Of a stretch of DNA of 64,000 bases, positions 58,974 through 64,000 are shown piece by piece (the first letter of the stretch is position 1; each line of letters starts with the position of its first letter). The DNA comes from Brucella thiophenivorans. GTDB lineage: Bacteria > Pseudomonadota > Alphaproteobacteria > Rhizobiales > Rhizobiaceae. The notes beneath the pieces are model-generated. The model worked only from the letters and a program-made list of their open reading frames with translations. It was not told the DNA's origin and did not search any database. The DNA lies in NCBI RefSeq assembly GCF_002252445.1, contig NZ_NNRJ01000019.1, forward strand, positions 186,001 through 250,000, given 5' to 3'. A program made the position numbers and the translations under genes.

Positions 58974-61082
58974 ATGACCGTTCGTACAATTGACGACATC
59001 TTCCGTGATTTCGTAATCGACGGAGTTCCGGCATCAGGTCCGTTCCATCCGTATAAGCCGGACATTCGCGATACGCTCAAGGCTTTGCTGGAGGGAATTA
59101 GCGCTTTCCCGGATAACCGCGTCATTCGGCTGAATAACGGCAATGAGGGGTCCCCAAACAATATCGTCGTTTCGGCGTCTGTTGCCATACCTGCGGCTGC
59201 GTATCAGGTGCTTTATATCATGAATGTCACTCAGGAAAATACAGGCCCGGTTACGGTATCAGGCGCAATCAATCGCGCACTGGTGACAAACACAAATAGA
59301 CCCATTGAGGCGGGTTATTTGCAGTCGGGCATGGCGCTACTCTGCATTGATACCGGCACGGAACTGCGACTACTTTCATATGGTGATGCTGAGGCCATTC
59401 AAGAGGCTGCGGAAGAGGCTGCGGGACGAGCGGAAGCTGCAGCGAGCTCTCTAAATCTACCTATTATTCAGCCGGGCGATGCCGGTAAGTCACTCGTCGT
59501 AAATCCTGACGAAGACGGATATGAGCTGGGTTCTCCTAGTTCGGGTGCTGGTGAATATGAAAGTCGTGCAAAGGTCGAGGAAACCGACATCCCCGAAACG
59601 GATAATTTCGTGCGCACGGCAGGATATTACTCTCCCGGCGACGGCGGTGGCGCGCTTTATATTCGCGTTTCTTCGGAGCCGTCTCACGCTGGCAAGGTGC
59701 AATCGGATGATGGAGCGTGGTGGGAATTGGTTAGATCCGGGCGTGTGAGCATCCTGTGTTTTGGCGCAAAGGGTGACGGCGTTACTGTGAACACAGCGAT
59801 ACAGGACGCTCTGAATTATATTAAAGCGACAAACGGTGGCACACTTTACATTCCGAGGGGGGTATATCGCACAGCCCCACTATCCTACACCGTGTCGAAC
59901 GGTGGCTTGTTTTCGGGTGGGCGGCTTAAGATAGAGGGTGAAGGCTCTGCAAACTCAATCATTCTCGGTTTGGACGGGGCGGGTAACAATGCGGCTACAC
60001 TTGAAGTAAAAAGCTCTTTCCCCGATCCAATTAACTCACTCTGGTTTGGCTCTGAAATACGAGGCGTTTCTTTCCGTAGAAATGACAATACAGGTATTGG
60101 ACTAAGCATCCAAAATTTTGTTAACGTGATCCTCTTTGATGTTACGTGTTCAGGGAACTTTGACGGCTGTAAGATGACTGGCGTTCTTTCGTCGTCATTG
60201 TACGAGTGTGGATTTGTCAACAACAAGACAGGTATTGCTTTGTTGGCCGGGGCGCTCTCTACTCCAAATCAAGTATCGTTCTTTTCGTGTAAAGTGGCCT
60301 CCAATGGCAATATTGGTATGTACGCAGAGCGTCCGGGCGGTATTCGCTTCTATGGCGGCTCGGTTGAAGGTAACGGGGTGGATAACCCAACCAATAGTGG
60401 TACCGGTGTAACGATTGACCATTCTGGCTCCAGTGTTGGAACTACTATGGCGTGTGTCTTTGATGGTGTTTACTTCGAGATTAACAACGGTGATGCTGAT
60501 GTATTGATCCAGCAAGCAAACACAACAGATAATATATTCGCTCGCTTTAGTGGATGTTCTTTCCAGTGCACAGGGGCAGCAGGCAGCTATGTCGTGAACC
60601 GTGTCTTAATTCAGCACACTAGCGCTAGGGCTGTTACCGTTCAGTTTGATGGCTGCACATTCTCTGAACTCGGCGGTTTTGTTCCGAATGCGTCACAAAG
60701 GTACATCCGTGTTACTGGGTCAGGCACAGGTAGGCGAAAAGTTACGACTAATGACTGTTACTTCAATACTGCTGCTGCTGCACCTGAGTCCGGCATAGGA
60801 TCTAGCGTAGAAATGCGTGGCCTTGTTAACCCTATGATGCAGATGGGTACGGTTGGGGATAGCTATGGCTCATCTGGTACTTTTACCTTTGATCGACCTT
60901 TTGCCTCTGCGCCTCAAGTATTCCCTGTAGCCACGGTGAATGATGGGGCAGGAGCATGCGTTGTTGAAATTTACAACACTACTACAACAGGGTTTTCTTT
61001 CCGTAAAAAGAAGGTTTCAGGGTCTACGCAGGTATTAGATAACTTCTGGTTCTCCTTCTTAGCGGTGGGTATAGGTAGTTAG
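58974..61082 (+). CDS. Tailspike with pectate-lyase-type beta-helix
   Basis: A 702-residue protein. The N-terminal about 170 residues form a virion-attachment part with a helical Ala/Glu stretch (AEAIQEAAEEAAGRAEAAAS), a linker PIIQPGDAGKSLVVNPDEDGY typical of phage fibre necks, and then, from about 240, a right-handed beta-helix beginning ILCFGAKGDGVTVNTAIQDA and YIPRGVYRTAPL. Such proteins bind and often cleave capsule or O-antigen. The C-terminal 80 residues (FTFDRPFASAPQVFPVATVN) resemble receptor-binding tips. GGAG precedes the ATG at 58974. Confidence 0.88.
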   Translation: MTVRTIDDIFRDFVIDGVPASGPFHPYKPDIRDTLKALLEGISAFPDNRVIRLNNGNEGSPNNIVVSASVAIPAAAYQVLYIMNVTQENTGPVTVSGAINRALVTNTNRPIEAGYLQSGMALLCIDTGTELRLLSYGDAEAIQEAAEEAAGRAEAAASSLNLPIIQPGDAGKSLVVNPDEDGYELGSPSSGAGEYESRAKVEETDIPETDNFVRTAGYYSPGDGGGALYIRVSSEPSHAGKVQSDDGAWWELVRSGRVSILCFGAKGDGVTVNTAIQDALNYIKATNGGTLYIPRGVYRTAPLSYTVSNGGLFSGGRLKIEGEGSANSIILGLDGAGNNAATLEVKSSFPDPINSLWFGSEIRGVSFRRNDNTGIGLSIQNFVNVILFDVTCSGNFDGCKMTGVLSSSLYECGFVNNKTGIALLAGALSTPNQVSFFSCKVASNGNIGMYAERPGGIRFYGGSVEGNGVDNPTNSGTGVTIDHSGSSVGTTMACVFDGVYFEINNGDADVLIQQANTTDNIFARFSGCSFQCTGAAGSYVVNRVLIQHTSARAVTVQFDGCTFSELGGFVPNASQRYIRVTGSGTGRRKVTTNDCYFNTAAAAPESGIGSSVEMRGLVNPMMQMGTVGDSYGSSGTFTFDRPFASAPQVFPVATVNDGAGACVVEIYNTTTTGFSFRKKKVSGSTQVLDNFWFSFLAVGIGS

Positions 61083-61451
61083 GCAATATTGTTAAAAACA
61101 ACATCGGCTCGGCAGAATATGTCAATAAGTCAATCTAAGGCGCATAAGTTGGAGGGCAGCTTTTCACCTCATTTAGCATTGCTTGTTTGATAAATTAACG
61201 TTTCAGGTGCATCAATACGTCCACTTGAGAAACAGGGCGAAGGCAAATACGTGCTGATAATTGTTATTCTAGCACAGCTGCAGGGACGCCCGATACTCGT
61301 GTGGGTAATCGTCTGGTGGCCCAGATCGGAGCTTGTTCTTACCTATCGCGACATTCAGGGGCGCGCTTGCTGCGCCTGAGTATTCGTGCAAGTGAAATAT
61401 TCATATAGATGCTTATGTAGTTTATGGGCATGTTTGGGGGGGTACAAAACT
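61083..61451. other. Intergenic region after the tailspike
   Basis: About 370 bases without a credible gene. On the minus strand 61269-61400 stays open for 44 codons with protein-like text (GKNKLRSGPPDDYPHEYRA) but without a start, so it may be a remnant gene. A bulged hairpin (TCAGGGGCGC...GCGCCTGA) lies at 61350-61380. No terminator with a T run was found after the tailspike. Confidence 0.45.
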
Positions 61452-62612
61452 ATGAACGCAGCGGTTAATGGGACTGAAGTAGTATTAAGTGTCAATGGGC
61501 GCTACGGCAAGATTAGTTTTCCAGTTCATGATGATCCAATTGGTAGGTCGATGCAAGAATTTGGAGAATGGGGACAATTGGAACTTGAGAAAGTTCTCTC
61601 TCTAATAAATCCGGGCGATTGGGTTCTTGATATTGGAGCAAATGTTGGTTCCTACACGCTGGCTTTTTCTGATAAAGTTGGACCATCAGGGCGCGTATTG
61701 GCGTTTGAAGCACAACCTTATCTCTGCAACCTATTAGAAAAGACTATACGGAGTAATGGCATTAATAACACGATTGTTTCTGGAAGTGCGGTGTCAGATG
61801 TAGAGGATGTACTATATTTTGATACTATTGATTATTCAGAACACGTTAATGCCGGTGCTGTGAAACTTTCTTCCCTTAATATAGAAGGCAAGCAGGTGGT
61901 TCAGGCTTTAACAATTGATAAGTTGGATTTGGAAAGATGCGATCTCATTAAATGTGACGTTGAAGGTATGTCCTGCAATGTTCTAGTTGGCGCAAAATTT
62001 ACTATTAACAAATTCAAGCCAATAGTAGTGTCAGAAGTGAATGATGTTAAAGAGGGCGTTGATCTATACAATGCACTAAAATCATTTAATTATGATGTGT
62101 GGTTGGTGCAATCAGATGCGTTTAATCCAGGCAATTTTTATGGCAATAAAAATAATATATTCGGACACGCTGCAGAACTCTCAATTATTTCAGCCCATCC
62201 TTCCAATCAATTATGCGTCGACCCCGATACATTTGGAAGTAAAATACTTTCTCATGATCAGCTGGCCAGTTTGATTCTTGCGTGTCCCAGATACGGTGAT
62301 GCGACACCCCATGATCGCAATCCTATCGAGCTTAATAGAAAGAATGAAAGTCTATTGTCTAAGTTGGAAGTTTTGGAAGACAACTGTAATCGCCTCTCAT
62401 ACCGCAACAAATTATTGGAGACCAGAATTGCTGATTCTAGCCATTTAAGATCACAAATCGAAGATCTTAAAACCACACTATGCGAAGTTAGGCATGAATA
62501 TGAAGCTGTGCATGCGCAGTTATCTCGTGTGTATTCGTCCCGTTCGTGGTGGCTTACTAAGCCATTTCGTTTTTGTGCTCGGACACTTCGTAAAATGATC
62601 GGGGGTGTTTAG
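61452..62612 (+). CDS. FkbM-type methyltransferase with C-terminal coiled coil
   Basis: A 386-residue protein. The SAM-binding motif is VLDIGANVGSYTLAF (about 57-71), followed by VLAFEAQPYLCNLLEKTI and the FkbM block LIKCDVEGMSCNVLVGAKF. The last 90 residues form a coiled coil (NESLLSKLEVLEDNCNRLSY) ending in SRSWWLTKPFRF, a text often seen at the ends of polysaccharide-assembly proteins. It probably O-methylates a surface glycan. AT-rich compared with the genes before 31 kb, which suggests transfer. ATG 61452 is chosen; an ATG at 61386 adds 22 Cys-rich residues. It may be phage cargo or host. Confidence 0.82.
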   Translation: MNAAVNGTEVVLSVNGRYGKISFPVHDDPIGRSMQEFGEWGQLELEKVLSLINPGDWVLDIGANVGSYTLAFSDKVGPSGRVLAFEAQPYLCNLLEKTIRSNGINNTIVSGSAVSDVEDVLYFDTIDYSEHVNAGAVKLSSLNIEGKQVVQALTIDKLDLERCDLIKCDVEGMSCNVLVGAKFTINKFKPIVVSEVNDVKEGVDLYNALKSFNYDVWLVQSDAFNPGNFYGNKNNIFGHAAELSIISAHPSNQLCVDPDTFGSKILSHDQLASLILACPRYGDATPHDRNPIELNRKNESLLSKLEVLEDNCNRLSYRNKLLETRIADSSHLRSQIEDLKTTLCEVRHEYEAVHAQLSRVYSSRSWWLTKPFRFCARTLRKMIGGV

Positions 62613-62613
62613 C

Positions 62614-64000
62614 ATGCAACATTTGCAGCCTGTTATTCCCACAAATCAGGAGTGGGAAGCGTTATTGTTGAATGCTTCAAAGTCCGATGATCATCCTGCC
62701 CTCCTTGATGTAATCATCCCCGTTTATAAAGGGCTAGAAGAAACAATGCGCTGTTTGTACAGCGTATGTTCTGTTAAGCAGCATGTATCGTTCAATATTA
62801 TAGTAATCAATGACCAGTCGCCTGATGATGAATTGGTCGAACAACTCAAGTGCTTGTCTCAGTCTGGTTTGATCGAATTACACCATAACGAAGAGAACTT
62901 AGGATTTGTTGGTACCGTAAATTATGGTATGAATCTCTATCCTGAAAGAGATGTCCTTCTGTTAAACTCCGACACTGAAGTATACGGAGACTGGCTTGAT
63001 AGAATACATGCGCATGCCTATTCAAGCCGAGATATAGGCACTGTTACCCCACTGTCGAATAATGCGGAGATTTGCAGCTATCCTCACTTCATTCAAGATA
63101 ACAATTATGAACTTGAGATATGCGGATTTGAATTAGATCAACTGGCAGCCAAGGCCAATCCCGGTTTCGGAGTTGATGCTCCAACGGGTGTAGGTTTTTG
63201 CATGTACATAAAGCGAGAATGCCTTTCAAGGGTTGGATATTTTGACAAAGAGGCGTTCGGGCGTGGATATGGTGAGGAGAATGATTTCTGCCAGAGGGCA
63301 ATAAAACTAGGATATCGAAATTCAATTTTGGCCGACACTTATGTTCGCCACTATGGCACTACGTCCTTTGGACCCGAGAAGGCTGAGCGCATCCAGGGGG
63401 CAATAGATACATTGTCGGCAAAGCACCCAAAATATCAGTCAGATGTCTCTGAGTTTATTAAACACGACCCACTTTTTCAAGCTCGGCGTACATTAGATGT
63501 TGAACGCCTACGCAGTTCTGGACGTCCCGTTCTAATATTTATCACCCATAACTGGGGTGGGGGTACTGAAAGGCACGTTCAAGACATGAAAGGTGTCATC
63601 GAGGCGTCCGGTGAAGGGTTAGTCTTGATCATGCGACCTAAACAAGATTCTAACGACATACTATTTGTTGATGATGAGAGGTACCCAAATCTTGGTGATT
63701 TTAGTCTAAAAGATGACGTTAAGTGCTTTGTGACATTCCTCTCCGATTTATCGGTAAAACTGATTCATGTACATCAATTGGTAGGAGCCGATGTAGAACT
63801 TTCCGATTTTATTCGTCAGTCCTGCTCGGTATCGAATATTCCTTATGATTTCACAGTCCACGACTATTACACTTACTGTCCTCGTATTCATTTATGGGAT
63901 CATTATAAGCAGTATTGTGGTGAACCTGACCAGAGCAGTTGCGAGGTGTGCTGCAAAGAGGGTGGTTATTTAGAAAGTTTAGGAGCAGCATCGGTTTGGC
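62614..64000 (+). CDS. Glycosyltransferase, GT2 domain followed by a GT4-like start (3' end cut off)
   Basis: 462 codons are visible and no stop occurs before the window edge. Residues about 30-250 are a GT2 domain: DVIIPVYKGLEETMRCLYSV, NENLGFVG-like HHNEENLGFVGTVNYGMN, LLNSDTEVYGDWLDR with the Asp-x-Glu metal site, and GYGEENDFCQRAIKLGYRN. From about residue 304 a second domain starts, FITHNWGGGTERHVQDM, the usual beginning of a GT-B (GT4) enzyme. The protein therefore may add two sugars to a surface glycan. It begins one base after the FkbM gene stop. Confidence 0.85.
   Translation, partial: MQHLQPVIPTNQEWEALLLNASKSDDHPALLDVIIPVYKGLEETMRCLYSVCSVKQHVSFNIIVINDQSPDDELVEQLKCLSQSGLIELHHNEENLGFVGTVNYGMNLYPERDVLLLNSDTEVYGDWLDRIHAHAYSSRDIGTVTPLSNNAEICSYPHFIQDNNYELEICGFELDQLAAKANPGFGVDAPTGVGFCMYIKRECLSRVGYFDKEAFGRGYGEENDFCQRAIKLGYRNSILADTYVRHYGTTSFGPEKAERIQGAIDTLSAKHPKYQSDVSEFIKHDPLFQARRTLDVERLRSSGRPVLIFITHNWGGGTERHVQDMKGVIEASGEGLVLIMRPKQDSNDILFVDDERYPNLGDFSLKDDVKCFVTFLSDLSVKLIHVHQLVGADVELSDFIRQSCSVSNIPYDFTVHDYYTYCPRIHLWDHYKQYCGEPDQSSCEVCCKEGGYLESLGAASVW

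Larger units (their letters stand above)
31122..61082. mobile_element. Prophage, HK97-type head with long tail (right limit uncertain)
   Basis: A near-continuous set of phage genes: leftward methylase/PrtN operon, S24-type repressor with operator array, early/replication genes, NusG-like protein, HNH, terminases, portal, protease, capsid, connectors, tail tube, tail chaperones, tape measure, tip and tailspike. The head and tail order is that of a siphovirus. Neither an integrase nor holin/endolysin genes are found, so either the element continues past 61082 and the window edge or it is defective. Ends are estimated by gene content only. Confidence 0.88.

Noticed and set aside
61269-61400. A 44-codon minus-strand open stretch with protein-like text after the tailspike
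   Set aside because: It has no start codon or ribosome-binding site and no recognised family; it is mentioned only as a possible remnant.

Overview
The window looks like chromosomal DNA from the Brucella/Ochrobactrum group of Rhizobiales. This is inferred from gene content: a split purL/purQ/purS/purC set, a DUF1476 zeta-type ATPase inhibitor, and the acpXL-lpxXL cluster that makes the very-long-chain fatty acid of rhizobial lipid A. No rRNA or tRNA gene, CRISPR array or insertion sequence was seen.

Region 1 (1-30.8 kb) is ordinary host chromosome. From left to right it holds: a divergent oxidoreductase/HxlR regulator pair; a DUF3008 protein; a secreted protein and an extensin-like protein; rpsD; ttcA with an inositol-monophosphatase-family gene; a Bcr/CflA-type exporter; grxD, a BolA-family gene and purL; a MocR-type regulator divergent from a DUF1127 gene; a lipoprotein and a GST; purQ-purS-purC; DUF1476; an HpcH/HpaI aldolase; an RBBP9-type hydrolase; a two-domain VOC protein; purB; rpe; the lipid A cluster (acpXL, fabF2XL, fabF1XL, adh, lpxXL, all leftward); then galM, a PfkB sugar kinase, a DUF1045-phnM pair and a HAD phosphatase. 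Many genes end in clear stem-loop/T-tract terminators, several shared by convergent genes.

Region 2 (about 31.1-61.1 kb) is a prophage with an HK97-type head and a long, probably non-contractile tail. A leftward operon (two small proteins, a C5 cytosine methylase, a second methyltransferase, a PrtN-family activator) and a rightward early operon diverge around an S24-type repressor. Five copies of a TTGCC-N5-GGCAA operator mark both control regions. The early operon holds DNA-binding proteins, a DUF2303 protein, a DnaA-domain-IV protein, a beta-class adenine/cytosine-N4 methylase and a replication protein. It ends in a NusG-like protein, followed by a structured intergenic RNA and an HNH gene. 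The late genes run in standard order: terminases, portal, protease, capsid, connectors, tail tube, frameshifted tail chaperones, tape measure, tail tip and tailspike. Two opposite-strand cargo genes interrupt them. No integrase and no lysis gene is visible, so the element probably continues beyond the right edge.

Region 3 (61.1-64 kb) holds an AT-richer FkbM-type methyltransferase and a long glycosyltransferase cut by the window edge. They are either surface-glycan cargo of the prophage or a host polysaccharide locus next to it.

Start codons were chosen by ribosome-binding site, overlap with the upstream stop and family length. Several genes use GTG or TTG (acpXL, galM, portal, HNH and others). 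Family names come from recognised motifs, not from a database search.
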